Counted from the first letter of the stretch, positions 9,398 through 18,029 are shown. The stretch is 49,577 nucleotides of DNA from Paracoccaceae bacterium (GCA_007695345.1 REDZ01000057.1:1-49577), one strand, 5' to 3'. Notes: generated by a model from the letters alone, not told the origin. Program-made: numbers and translations.

Positions 9398-9869
9398 TCA
9401 GCGCCCCAGCGTCCGGGCATAGGCAACAAGCTGGTCTGCCACGGTCGCCCAGCCGCCGCAAAAGCCCATATCCTCATGCGACTGGCGCGACTCCGGCGTC
9501 CGGTGGCGGGCGATGGCGGTGTAGCGGGTGCCGCCGCCCGGCGCATCCTCGAACAGGATGATCGCGGTCATGAAAGAGTCTTCGCTGGGCGCCCAGCCCT
9601 CAGTGTCGAAATCGGTGAAGACCAGCTTTTCATCGGGCACGATCTCCAGCCAGACACCTTCATTCTTCATCTCGGCGCCTTCGACACTGAACACGGTGTT
9701 GAACCGCCCGCCAACGCGCAGGTCAATCTCGCAATGCGTGACACGATGCGGTTTCGGCACGACGACCTGCTTGATGTGTTCGGGGGTTGTCCAGCATTTC
9801 CAGAGCAGGGCGTGCGGGGTCGTCCAAGGCAGCGAACAACAGGTCGGGTTGGGTATCATACTTGGCCAC
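9398..9869 (-). pseudogene. SRPBCC/AHSA1-family protein with an N-terminal frameshift
   Basis: The long C-terminal part reads as a clear AHSA1/polyketide-cyclase-like protein (WKCWTTPEHIKQ, THCEIDLRVGGRFNTVF, NEGVWLEIVPDEKLVFTDF, EDMGFCGGWATVADQLVA). The expected N-terminus (AKYDTQPDLLFAALDDP) lies in another frame, from a GTG at 9867-9869. The two halves join to a normal family sequence (PDLLFAALDDP-HALLWKCW) if one base is removed from the GGGG run at 9816-9819 on the plus strand. An in-frame ATG at 9904 gives a continuous reading frame but an N-terminus unlike the family. This is either a true frameshift or a single-base sequence error. Confidence 0.75.
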
Positions 9870-9985
9870 AGGGATGAGTTACGCGCCATGCAACATGGCA
9901 TCAAAAATTTAGCCAGTGAGCTAAGTGAATGCAGCGGCAGCGTTGCCTCATGAAGTCAGACCTTGATTATCGGCAATTTTTACGC

Positions 9986-10002
9986 TATTTCATGTCGAAA
10001 TA
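9986..10002. promoter_or_regulatory. Candidate operator of the toxin-antitoxin operon
   Basis: A perfect inverted repeat, TATTTC (9986-9991) and GAAATA (9997-10002) with 5 bp between, lies 19 bp before the antitoxin start. Antitoxins of this class usually repress their own operon, and the position fits. No binding data; inferred from symmetry. Confidence 0.45.
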
Positions 10003-10020
10003 ACCGTTGAGGTCCATGCC

Positions 10021-10371
10021 ATGCAGATCGCGAATTTTGCCGAAGGCGGACAATTCGAGCCGCGCAAGATTGCCGCCGCCCTGCGCACCTCTGCCGAAGA
10101 GGTCGCCATGAGTGTCGGGCTGGGCAAGGACGCGCTGCAGCGCCGCACGCGGATCAGCTCGGACAAGACTCAGCGCCGCCTGCGCGAGTTGGTGGAGATT
10201 CTGAACAAGGTGGAACCGCGTTTCGGGTCCGAACTCATGGCCTATGCCTGGTACCGGTCAGAGCCGCTGCCCGGCTTTGACGGGCGCACGGCGATGCAGC
10301 TTGTACAGGATGGCAAGGCGCAGCAAGTGCTGGAATATATCGACGCGGTCGATGCGGGCGTCTTTGCCTGA
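10021..10371 (+). CDS. Xre/MbcA/ParS-type antitoxin (DUF2384)
   Basis: A 116-residue DNA-binding antitoxin. The middle contains a Xre-like helix-turn-helix region (about residues 15-50, KIAAALRTSAEEVAMSVGLGKDAL), and the C-terminal half has the MbcA/ParS toxin-binding domain features (LVEILNKVEPRFGS, then AWYRSEPLPGFDGRTAMQLVQDGKAQQVLEYIDAVDAGVFA). GAGG lies just upstream of the ATG. Its stop overlaps the toxin start (TGATG), the usual antitoxin-first arrangement of RES/Xre modules, in which it should neutralise the RES protein and autoregulate through the upstream palindrome. Confidence 0.92.
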   Translation: MQIANFAEGGQFEPRKIAAALRTSAEEVAMSVGLGKDALQRRTRISSDKTQRRLRELVEILNKVEPRFGSELMAYAWYRSEPLPGFDGRTAMQLVQDGKAQQVLEYIDAVDAGVFA

Positions 10372-10883
10372 TGGTCTTGACTGACGGGCGCTATGCAGGG
10401 CCGCTATACCGCGCCCTGAACCCGGTTTATGCCCGCGACCCCCTATCCGGGCGCGGTGCGGGCCTGTATGGCGGGCGGTTCAACCCAAAGGGGGTCCATG
10501 CACTGTATACCGCGCTCGATCCGGCCACCGCCCTGCGAGAGGCCAATCAGGTCGGAAGTCTGCAGCCCACGGTTCTGATGTCCTACAGGGCCGACATCGG
10601 CCCTATTTTTGACACGCGCGACGCGGCAGCGCTTGATCGCTACGCGCTCTCTCCCGCAATACTGGCCGATCCCGGCTGGCGCGCGACGATGCTGGGGGGT
10701 GGGCGGCCCCCGACGCAGGACGTCGCGCAGGCACTGATTGCTGCCGGGTTCGCAGGCCTGCTGACCGGCAGTTTCGCGAAGGGGGCGGGCACGCGGAGCC
10801 TGAATATCGTTCTGTGGCGATGGACGGGTCGGGGCTATGCGCTGGAGGTGGTGGATGATGAAGACCGGCTGGGTCGGATGTAG
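10371..10883 (+). CDS. RES-domain toxin
   Basis: A 170-residue RES-family toxin. Members of this family degrade NAD+ or ADP-ribosylate targets and arrest growth. The sequence shows the conserved features: YRALNP near the N-terminus, GRGAGLYGGRFNPKGVHALYTALDPATALREA with the invariant Arg and Glu positions, and a C-terminal GAGTRSLNIVLW segment. It starts at 10371, overlapping the antitoxin stop by one base, so the two genes are translationally coupled. It appears intact. Confidence 0.92.
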   Translation: MVLTDGRYAGPLYRALNPVYARDPLSGRGAGLYGGRFNPKGVHALYTALDPATALREANQVGSLQPTVLMSYRADIGPIFDTRDAAALDRYALSPAILADPGWRATMLGGGRPPTQDVAQALIAAGFAGLLTGSFAKGAGTRSLNIVLWRWTGRGYALEVVDDEDRLGRM

Positions 10884-11146
10884 CGGCTTATGTCAGCGCG
10901 GGGGATGCCTAGCGCCGCAGGCCAGACATCTCCGTATCCGGGGGCAGTGACCAGCGCCCTGACCCAGCTGCGGCAAGGATCAGGCAGCCCCCGGCACTGC
11001 CTGTTCATTGATCGCAGAGCTTACGCCAGCGGGAACGGACAGAACAGGCATGACCGATGCGGCCTGAAGGGCCATGTTCGAACCGCGGAGCGGACGAATA
11101 TGGCCATGCGCGCATGGACTTTCATCCCCCGCGGTCAATATGACAT

Positions 11147-11809
11147 ATGAACCACCAACGCAGCGAGACACGATTGGGACTGACTTACGGGTATGAATCG
11201 CGCCGTCCTGACCCATGCAGCGCCATCGTGACACCGTCGCGCCCTGTGCAGGACATTCTGGACCGCGTGCGCGCCGCGATCACGGAACCCGCTGTCTCGG
11301 TGGGGTCTCTGGTGCGTGCGATGGATGCCCCTGCGCAGACGATTTTCCTGTTGCTGCCTGCGCTGATCCTGATCACACCGCTGAGCGGTATCCCCGGCAT
11401 GTCATCGCTGGGTGGCCTGACGATTGCACTGGTGGCCTTGCAAATCCTGCTGGGCCGATCCGCGATCTGGTTGCCCGGCTTTGTCCTGCGCCGCCAGATA
11501 TCCGCAGAGCGCCTGAGCCGGGCGCTTGACCGGCTGGCCCGGCCCGCCGCCTTCATCGACCGCAAGATGGCAGCACGGGCGGCGTGGGTGGTGGCCTTTC
11601 CCTTTCGCCAGATCGCACTGGCGCTCTGCATGCTGTGCGGGATGTCGATGCCGTTTCTGGAACTGGTGCCGTTTTCCGCGACGATCCTTGCGTTGGTCGT
11701 CAGCATTCTGGCCTCGGCGCTGCTGGTGCGCGACGGGCTTATGCTCGCCTTTGGTCTTGGCGGGTTCGGGCTGGCCATCCTTGTCGTCGCGCGGCTTGCA
11801 ACCAGTTAA
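11147..11809 (+). CDS. ExoD-family membrane protein (exopolysaccharide synthesis-related)
   Basis: A 220-residue integral membrane protein resembling ExoD. From residue about 32 the sequence has the family pattern: VGSLVRAMDAPAQTIFLLLPALILITPLSGIPGMS, then LTIALVALQILLGR and WLPGF, followed by further hydrophobic segments at about 150-185 and 195-217. ExoD is linked to exopolysaccharide production and alkaline tolerance in rhizobia; its molecular activity is unclear. The start at 11147 lacks a clear ribosome site, so the first 25-30 residues (rich in Arg and Pro) may not belong to the protein. It stands alone between the toxin-antitoxin pair and the VTC/CotH operon. Confidence 0.8.
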   Translation: MNHQRSETRLGLTYGYESRRPDPCSAIVTPSRPVQDILDRVRAAITEPAVSVGSLVRAMDAPAQTIFLLLPALILITPLSGIPGMSSLGGLTIALVALQILLGRSAIWLPGFVLRRQISAERLSRALDRLARPAAFIDRKMAARAAWVVAFPFRQIALALCMLCGMSMPFLELVPFSATILALVVSILASALLVRDGLMLAFGLGGFGLAILVVARLATS

Positions 11810-12100
11810 GTCACCCGACAGGCGCCTCCGGCACTGCGATCGCGTCCGACGCCAACCAATTCGATATCCGAGATCACAGATGATGCGTACGGAAACGTTC
11901 AATGGACTGACAAGTGTGCATGACAGGGCATTTTGCACCGCTCTCGCTATGCGAGCGGCGCTGCAGGCGCTTCCCCTTCTTGCAAAGGGTTGACTGACAC
12001 ATGATATCACGCGAACCATTCAGGATGACAATAATCAACTGCAGATCAGCTTCGGCGGCCCGGCGTCAACCTGCTCGGGACGGCCACGTGACACACGCCC

Positions 12101-12742
12101 ATGTCAGCTGATCTGCTGTTTCTTGCCAGAGACCTTGCGCTGAATCTGATCGCCATCAGTATTCTGGCGTTCGGCTTGTATTTCACAAGATACCATCGCC
12201 GTGACTACGCAGTGGGCTTCATCGCGATCAATTTCAGTCTGTTCGTGGTCGCGTCCGTTCTGACGGCATCCTCCGAATTCACCATCGGTGTCGGCTTTGC
12301 CCTGTTTGCAATCCTGTCCATCGTCCGCCTGCGATCGGATGAGGCGACCTGGATCGAGATCGGCTATACCATGGTCGCCCTGGTGCTTGGACTGGTCAAC
12401 GGCTTGCCCGGTCCGTCATTCGAGATGAAACTGCTGCTGTCCGGGGTGCTTCTGGCGGCGATGTTTGTCGCGGATCACTTTGCGCTGCTGTCGCCTGCGC
12501 GCCATCAGCGCTGCCGGGTCATTTTAGAAAGCATTGTGCTGGATCGCAAGCAGCTAAACGATCTGGTCGGCCAAAGGCTGGGCGGGACCGTCCGGCATCT
12601 GTCGATCATCGAAGTGGATCATGTGACCGAAAAGATGCGTCTGGATGTCCGATACACAGCGGACCAGCCATCACCGCCAGGCGCCGATACCCAGACCGAA
12701 GATACAGAGCGCCCACCGCAGACGCGAAGGGAGCCGACATGA
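12101..12742 (+). CDS. DUF4956 membrane protein
   Basis: A 213-residue protein with four predicted membrane helices in the first about 140 residues (LALNLIAISILAFGLYF, YAVGFIAINFSLFVVASVL, GVGFALFAILSIVRLRSDE, then ALVLGLVNG and LLLSGVLLAAMFVA). The FAILSIVRLRSD stretch after the second pair is characteristic of DUF4956. A soluble C-terminal part (about 141-213) faces the cytoplasm and becomes charged and Pro-rich. It is first in an operon with a VTC-domain gene (overlap of 4 bp) and a CotH-kinase gene. The same three-gene set is, to my knowledge, recurrent in bacteria. Molecular function is unknown. Confidence 0.87.
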   Translation: MSADLLFLARDLALNLIAISILAFGLYFTRYHRRDYAVGFIAINFSLFVVASVLTASSEFTIGVGFALFAILSIVRLRSDEATWIEIGYTMVALVLGLVNGLPGPSFEMKLLLSGVLLAAMFVADHFALLSPARHQRCRVILESIVLDRKQLNDLVGQRLGGTVRHLSIIEVDHVTEKMRLDVRYTADQPSPPGADTQTEDTERPPQTRREPT

Positions 12743-13602
12743 ATGTGGCCAGCCCCGGCATCGGAACCAGCCCACGCGACATGCTGCACGCGTGTGTCGC
12801 CGATCTGCATGGCGCGACCCTGGATGAGTGCAGCACACTTCCGACAAGCCGGTTCGACAGCAAATTCGTGGCCCAGGTCAGCGCATTGGGCGCACTGGTG
12901 CAGACATTGCATGCCTCCAGTTCAGGGGGGCAGTCATGGCGGGTGCTCGAGGTCGAACACCATAGGATCGTACAGTATCAGACCGCCTATTTCGACACGC
13001 CATGCCTGCAGCTTTATCGCGACCATCTGCAGGGGCGACGCCGGCGTTTCAAGATCAGGACGCGCCGCTACAGCACCGGGGCCCATGTGCTCGAGATAAA
13101 ACTCAAGGGTATTTGTGGAAAAACCGAAAAACTGCGCCGCACCCGCGCAAATGGCGCGCGCAGAATGGTGCTGGATCATGCCGAACACGACTGGCTGCTG
13201 GACAGCTTGCAAACGCAATTCGCGTACCCTGCGCCACTGGAACTGTCGCCGTCGGCGCAGACATTCTACAGGCGTATCTGCCTTGTGGGACCGGATGACG
13301 ACCGTCTGACCATCGATCTGGATTTCGCGGTTGCGCAAGGCTGTAACAGCCCCCAAGGCGCAGCGGATCAGCAGATCGCTGTCAATCCCGATCTGGCTAT
13401 CGTCGAAAGCAAGTCATCGCGGATGCGCACGGACCTCGACAGGCAACTCAGGCAGATCGCCAGGCACCCTGACCAGCTGAGCAAATATGCCATTGCACTG
13501 GCGATGACCCGCGGGGTTCGCTGCAACCCATGGCTTCCGGCGCTGCGAAGACTGAATGGAGAACCTGCCGCTGATCGCCATGGCATGCGCGGCCATGTCT
13601 GA
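12739..13602 (+). CDS. VTC-domain protein (polyphosphate polymerase-like)
   Basis: A 287-residue protein with the VTC/CYTH-type tunnel fold, which in yeast Vtc4 makes polyphosphate from ATP. Basic and acidic tunnel residues are visible in alternating strands: SRFDSKFVAQ (about 37-46), YFDTPCLQLYRDHLQGRRRRFKIRTRRY (about 84-111), EIKLKG (about 118-123), and ESKSSRMRTDLDRQ with the late Glu and Lys (about 224-237). Length is typical for bacterial members. The start ATG overlaps the DUF4956 stop by 4 bp (ATGA). Coupling to a membrane protein and a CotH kinase suggests a phosphate-transfer process at the envelope; the actual product is inferred from the family only. Confidence 0.9.
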   Translation: MNVASPGIGTSPRDMLHACVADLHGATLDECSTLPTSRFDSKFVAQVSALGALVQTLHASSSGGQSWRVLEVEHHRIVQYQTAYFDTPCLQLYRDHLQGRRRRFKIRTRRYSTGAHVLEIKLKGICGKTEKLRRTRANGARRMVLDHAEHDWLLDSLQTQFAYPAPLELSPSAQTFYRRICLVGPDDDRLTIDLDFAVAQGCNSPQGAADQQIAVNPDLAIVESKSSRMRTDLDRQLRQIARHPDQLSKYAIALAMTRGVRCNPWLPALRRLNGEPAADRHGMRGHV

Positions 13603-15670
13603 CGCGGTCGCACATGACAGACTGACGAACGCAGCCTGGCCGTGGCCGGTTTCACCGACTGCAAAGCTTGCGGTGCTGGTTGCGGCGGTGCTGGGCGCAC
13701 CCTCGCTCGCCAGTGCAGAGGGCGCGGCAGACCCTCAGCTTGCCTGCCCGGAAGGTGCGGCCAGCGTTCCGCCCCCGCGCTTTTCCATGCGCAGCGGGTT
13801 CCATGACACGCCCTTCCATCTGACGATCAGCGCCCTTCATGACACGCCCATATTCTACACACTCGACGGGTCACTACCGGATGTGACGGACACATCAGGT
13901 GCAACATCGCGCTACCGCGGCCCCATCGCGATTACCGACCGCACGGGCACCGCGCACAGGCTGGCCGATATCGACACGACATCCGTGGGCCGCACCCCGT
14001 TCTTCGATGATCCGGCACGGGCAGAGGATTTCCAGATGCCCGACCTCTCCGATACGGTGCTTGAACAGGCGACCGTCATTCGTGCGCGAACCCCGTGCAG
14101 CGCCACGGCCAGCGCGTCCTATTTCATTGGCAGCGACAGGGTCCGCGACGGTTTGCCGGTTCTCTCGCTTGTCACGGACCCGGACGGGCTGATGGACCAT
14201 GACGACGGGATCTATGTCGCGGGCCGGTTGCTTGAAGACTCCGTGCAGAGCCCGGATTTCGACCCGGATGACTGGATCATCTCGAATTACAGCCAGCGCG
14301 GTCGCGACTGGGAACGCCGCGTCGGGTTCGATTTCTGCGCACCGGGCGGCGAATGCATTTACAGCCGCGATGCAGGCGTGCGCGTGCATGGTCGATACAG
14401 CCGATCCTTTCCGCAGAAATCCCTGCGCCTCTATGCCCGAAACGACTATGGGGATCGCCGGTTCAGGGCAAATTTTTTCTTCAACGACACCCCGACACCG
14501 CTGGGTCATCGTCGGCTGATCCTGCGGAATTCGGGAAACGACAATCCACATATGATGCTGGCCGACGGGTTTCTGCAATCGCTCATGACCGGCCTGATAG
14601 CGGATACGCAGGCCTATCAGCCTGTCGTCGTCTTCATCAATGGGGAATACTGGGGGATCCAGAATATCCGCGAACGCTATGACCGGCACTATCTGGAACT
14701 GGTGCATGGCGCTGATCCCGACGAAGTGGAGTTGCTCAACAACTCCGGGTCAACAGACGGGCAGCCCCCCGACCTTGTTGACGCATGGCACCAGACATTG
14801 GAGGATGTCAGTCGGCTTCGTCCGGATGATCCACGGTTCGCGGAACAGGCCGACGCACGGCTTGATATCGGCAGCTTCCTTGATTTCATCATCGCGCATG
14901 TGTTTGTCGGCAATGCCGACTGGGTGTCGAACAATGTGCGCTGGTGGCGGGCACCAAAGCAGTCCGAAACGCCCGTTGCCGGGGTTCATGATAACCGCTG
15001 GCGCTGGCTGATCAGCGATTTCGATCAATGGGGCGGGGGTGTGGGTGATCCCGCTTTCGACAATTTCGCCCACCGGCTTGCGCCGACGGATGACCCGCAT
15101 GTCCGCGATGGATTTCCGTTTCTGTTTCATCGCATCATGTCAAATGACGCATTGCGGGCACGGTTCCTCAATCGCTTTGCCGATCTGATGAATTCAACGC
15201 TGCATCCCGATGTGACGCTTCAAAGGCTGGACGGCGCAGTCGCGCGGATCGCGCCCGAAATTCCGCGCCACCTGGCGCGCTGGCGGCCAGACCGCGAAAT
15301 AGAGCATTGGCACGCGGATACAGATCGTCTTGCCCGTTTCCTGCGCGCACGTCCGGCCCATCAGTTCGATCAGCTTGTCGAGGCGTTTTCGCTTGCCGGA
15401 ACCGGCAAGGTCAGTATCGCGACCCCCGAGGCCGCGCGCGGAACAGTGCGGGTCAACACCATAAGCCTGCCTGACCGGGCGCATGGCAGCGCCGACAAGT
15501 GGCGTGGCAGATATTTTCTGGATGTTCCTGTCACGGTTGAGGCGCGCGCCGCAAAGGGGTATCGCTTTGCGGGGTGGACTGGACTGGAAACAGACGCTGA
15601 CACCCCTGTCATCACGGTGTTTCCAGATGCACAGCCTGTCACGCTTCGCCCGCAATTTCTGGCCGAGTGA
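13556..15670 (+). CDS. Exported CotH-kinase-family protein with flanking accessory domains
   Basis: A 704-residue protein as read from the ATG at 13556. A later ATG at 13595 would overlap the VTC gene by only 8 bp and put the signal peptide (LAVLVAAVLGAPSLASA) nearer the N-terminus; neither start has a strong ribosome site. Residues about 85-125 form a chitobiase/hexosaminidase C-terminal-like domain (FHLTISALHDTPIFYTLDGS). CotH kinase features follow: VHGRYSRSFPQKSLRLYAR (277-295), INGEYWGIQNIRERYD (361-376) and ISDFDQWGGG (486-495). The last about 75 residues resemble an InlB-type B repeat (GYRFAGWTG). CotH kinases phosphorylate exported proteins in spore formers; here the target is unknown. 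It is convergent with module B2. Confidence 0.9.
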   Translation: MENLPLIAMACAAMSDAVAHDRLTNAAWPWPVSPTAKLAVLVAAVLGAPSLASAEGAADPQLACPEGAASVPPPRFSMRSGFHDTPFHLTISALHDTPIFYTLDGSLPDVTDTSGATSRYRGPIAITDRTGTAHRLADIDTTSVGRTPFFDDPARAEDFQMPDLSDTVLEQATVIRARTPCSATASASYFIGSDRVRDGLPVLSLVTDPDGLMDHDDGIYVAGRLLEDSVQSPDFDPDDWIISNYSQRGRDWERRVGFDFCAPGGECIYSRDAGVRVHGRYSRSFPQKSLRLYARNDYGDRRFRANFFFNDTPTPLGHRRLILRNSGNDNPHMMLADGFLQSLMTGLIADTQAYQPVVVFINGEYWGIQNIRERYDRHYLELVHGADPDEVELLNNSGSTDGQPPDLVDAWHQTLEDVSRLRPDDPRFAEQADARLDIGSFLDFIIAHVFVGNADWVSNNVRWWRAPKQSETPVAGVHDNRWRWLISDFDQWGGGVGDPAFDNFAHRLAPTDDPHVRDGFPFLFHRIMSNDALRARFLNRFADLMNSTLHPDVTLQRLDGAVARIAPEIPRHLARWRPDREIEHWHADTDRLARFLRARPAHQFDQLVEAFSLAGTGKVSIATPEAARGTVRVNTISLPDRAHGSADKWRGRYFLDVPVTVEARAAKGYRFAGWTGLETDADTPVITVFPDAQPVTLRPQFLAE

Positions 15671-15721
15671 GTGGCGCCACGGGCGCATTTGAACAAATGC
15701 CGAAATCAGGCACCGGGCAGA

Positions 15722-16978
15722 TCAACGCAGGTTGACCATTGCTTCGCGTCTCAGGGCTTCGGCATATCTTGTGGCCGCGTTGACATATCGGCTGGCGCCG
15801 GTGCCGGGCGAGATCGTCATCTCGTGTTCGGCATGACGCAACTCGACCTCTGCCAATTGCCGTTCCAGCACCACTTGAGCCTCGCGCATCGCCTCGTCCC
15901 GAAGACGGCGGGCACGTTCCAGCGTTTCCAGTCTTTCGAGTTCAGCCTCCATCTGACGTTCTGCGCGTTCAACTTGCTGACGGACCAGGCTTTCGATTTC
16001 GGCCTGCCGGCGCTCCATGTCGGCTCTTCTGGAAAGCTCCCGCACTCTCTGCTCGGCGCGCCGTGCTGCGTCCTCTGCCTCGGTTATGGCCCTTTCCAGC
16101 TCGGCCTCATACTCGGTCAGCCAATCGGCGCAAACGGCAGGAGAGGCTGCATGAAGCGCTGACGGGCAGAACTGCACATCGATCAGCCCAATCCGGCCGG
16201 TCGGGCGGGGGATGATGTCACCCGACATGCCGTCATATTCCCCGACAACTGCACGAACATGCATCAACGGCCCTTCGGCAAACCGCAGACTGGCATAAAA
16301 GCTGCCGTGATCGACCAGCGTATAGGGACCGTCGAAGGGGCTGTCCGCGTCGATATCGGACCAGTCCAGCCCGATCATCTGCCGCCCGTCAAAGCGGTCC
16401 GGGCGGAACATGTGCAGCGCAGCAGCCCCAAAGGCGGCGGTCAGGGGCTGGTTGCGCAGGTCCGGCGGGTTGCCAAGGGCAGAGGCAAGCTGGCTGATCA
16501 GCGGGTAGCGGATGATCCCGCCATCATCAGGAATGCGCGTGGCAAAGACCCATGGATAGGCATAGCCTGGCAGGTGGATGTTGATGCGGTGCAGGCTGGT
16601 GCCGTCCTGAAAGGGCATGATCAGGTTGCGCGCCGTGCCCTCATGCTCCAGCGACCAGTCGCCGCTGACCCGCACGCTGACCTGCATCTCTTCGCGAAAC
16701 AGCTCTGGCATGACGCTTGGGTCCACACCCATGGCAGTGAATGCGTCGATATTGTCCAGATGCACGCCCTCGTCAAAGGCATCCGAAATGCTGTCGATCG
16801 TGTCCAGCAGGCCATCGAGTGTGAAGATATCCGCACCGCTGATGTCGATCGGGGGGCGGGGCGGGGGCAGGTTCTCCAGGGCCGTGTCGGGCAGGGTAAA
16901 GCTAGGGCGATCCTGCGCCTGTGCAGGCACAGCCAGCCCCGCCGCGAGCAGCAGGGCCAGGGCGAGGGCACGCGTCAT
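15722..16978 (-). CDS. Exported protein with B1-like N-terminal domain and C-terminal coiled coil (module B2)
   Basis: A 418-residue exported protein with a signal peptide (1-21, ending PAQAQ). Residues about 98-290 resemble the N-terminal domain of the protease-like protein at 1559-5332: V-x-VSG-x-W, YPWVFA-x-x-IPDD against WPFHLFAFVPDA, HMFRPDR against HLFQADR, and two cysteines with identical spacing (C271-x11-C283). Instead of a protease, residues about 287-385 form a long charged coiled coil (Glu, Arg, Ala heptads), ending in a short tail. The start overlaps the stop of the A2 gene (ATGA). It is convergent with the CotH kinase gene at 15670, leaving 51 bp between. No family is recognised. 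Confidence 0.85.
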   Translation of the reverse strand: MTRALALALLLAAGLAVPAQAQDRPSFTLPDTALENLPPPRPPIDISGADIFTLDGLLDTIDSISDAFDEGVHLDNIDAFTAMGVDPSVMPELFREEMQVSVRVSGDWSLEHEGTARNLIMPFQDGTSLHRINIHLPGYAYPWVFATRIPDDGGIIRYPLISQLASALGNPPDLRNQPLTAAFGAAALHMFRPDRFDGRQMIGLDWSDIDADSPFDGPYTLVDHGSFYASLRFAEGPLMHVRAVVGEYDGMSGDIIPRPTGRIGLIDVQFCPSALHAASPAVCADWLTEYEAELERAITEAEDAARRAEQRVRELSRRADMERRQAEIESLVRQQVERAERQMEAELERLETLERARRLRDEAMREAQVVLERQLAEVELRHAEHEMTISPGTGASRYVNAATRYAEALRREAMVNLR

Positions 16979-17724
16979 GCGCCGTCGGCCATCAATTCGG
17001 TGTCAAACCGCCCGTCTATAGCACGGCAATCATCGGGGTCTTCGGTGATCTGCATGCCCTGCATCTCGACCCGGCACAGCGTGCTGGAGAACCGGCCCGT
17101 TGCCCGCCCGAACGGGCTGTCGAAGCTGAGCACATCGAATATCAGCTCTCCATCGCCACGCGCATCGCTGGAATACAGGACCGAGGGCAGGCCGCCCGTG
17201 CTTTCCTCAACATATGTGATGTCGGCCTCGACGGGCTGGCCCAGCAGATCGGTCCAGTCCTCGGGCGTCAGGTTGAAGCCTGCGGGCGCAAGGATCAGAA
17301 CACCCTCGGTCAGCAGCGCGGGGTTTTCGGGGTCATGGGCCTGAACCGTGATCGACACTTCTGCCGCGAGATCGTCCAGCACGCTGGATTGGATCTGGGC
17401 CATCTGCGCCTGCATCATCTCGATCATGGCGCGTTCCTCGTCCGAAAGCGTGTCCGGATCGACGCCCAGATCGTCGAAACCGGGCTGGTCTGGCAGGACC
17501 GAAGTGTCAAATCCGGACCAATAGGCGGTCGCCATGGCCTCGCGTGCAGTATCAGCGGGCGAATGAAAGGTCAGCCATTGCCGCTCGGACCCGTCAAAGA
17601 CCGCAGTGACCTCGCCCAGCACCTCGACATCTGTCGGAAACCCCTCGGAATGGGCCGCGCCGGTGAAAACGCAGGCGCAGATCAATATGGCGAGGGTGCG
17701 TGGATTGAGAATGAGGTTGGGCAT
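16975..17724 (-). CDS. Exported protein with one C-x15-C-x6-FDT domain (module A2)
   Basis: A 249-residue exported protein with a signal peptide (about 1-22, LAILICACVFTGAAHS). The start at 17722-17724 is chosen for its AGGAG and because the signal peptide begins there; a longer upstream reading has no ribosome site and would run through the hairpin repeat. The whole mature part aligns with residues 218-432 of the protein at 5337-6656: VLGEV-x-A-x-x-x-G-x-E-R-x-WLT, LSDEERAMIEMM, ADITYVEES, and C-x15-C-x6-FDTEL. Its stop overlaps the B2 start (ATGA), so the pair is translationally coupled exactly as in A1/B1. Function unknown. Confidence 0.85.
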   Translation of the reverse strand: MPNLILNPRTLAILICACVFTGAAHSEGFPTDVEVLGEVTAVFDGSERQWLTFHSPADTAREAMATAYWSGFDTSVLPDQPGFDDLGVDPDTLSDEERAMIEMMQAQMAQIQSSVLDDLAAEVSITVQAHDPENPALLTEGVLILAPAGFNLTPEDWTDLLGQPVEADITYVEESTGGLPSVLYSSDARGDGELIFDVLSFDSPFGRATGRFSSTLCRVEMQGMQITEDPDDCRAIDGRFDTELMADGA

Positions 17725-17865
17725 CGGGCGCTCCTGCAAGGTCGGGATGGGATCGGTATAGCACGCGATCGCAGCGTTGCCCCCTGTGTTTGAACGGGTG
17801 TCGGCGCGGCGCGGCATTTTTTGCAGAAGCGACAGTATGCGTCGTTGGTTAGTCCCGCCGCGCGG

Positions 17866-17924
17866 CAAGGGTGGGATATCTCCCACCCTACGCGCTGCCA
17901 TGTAAGGTGGGTGCCAACCCACCC
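17866..17924. repeat. Paired-hairpin repeat element, copy 1
   Basis: Two neighbouring hairpins. The first has a 9-bp perfect stem (17868-17876 with 17881-17889, AGGGTGGGA/TCCCACCCT, loop TATC). The second has a 7-bp stem (17906-17912 with 17917-17923, GGTGGGT/ACCCACC). The first hairpin plus its TAC flank (17869-17891) is identical to 24629-24651. The element lies in the 305-bp gap 17725-18029 upstream of module A2; nothing else recognisable is in that gap. Confidence 0.8.
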
Positions 17925-18029
17925 CGGGCGTGGAGGGCATTGAGCAGCCCATGCTGGACATGCTTGCCAATGCAGGTGCGCGACATCGGCTGGCTTTCTC
18001 ATCCTGCCAGCGGCTTGCCCGTTTCGGGG

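Noticed and set aside
11930-12000. A short inverted repeat (CTCGC/GCGAG at 11943-11955) before the DUF4956 gene considered as a terminator
   Set aside because: The stem is only 5 bp with no T-run; too weak to call.
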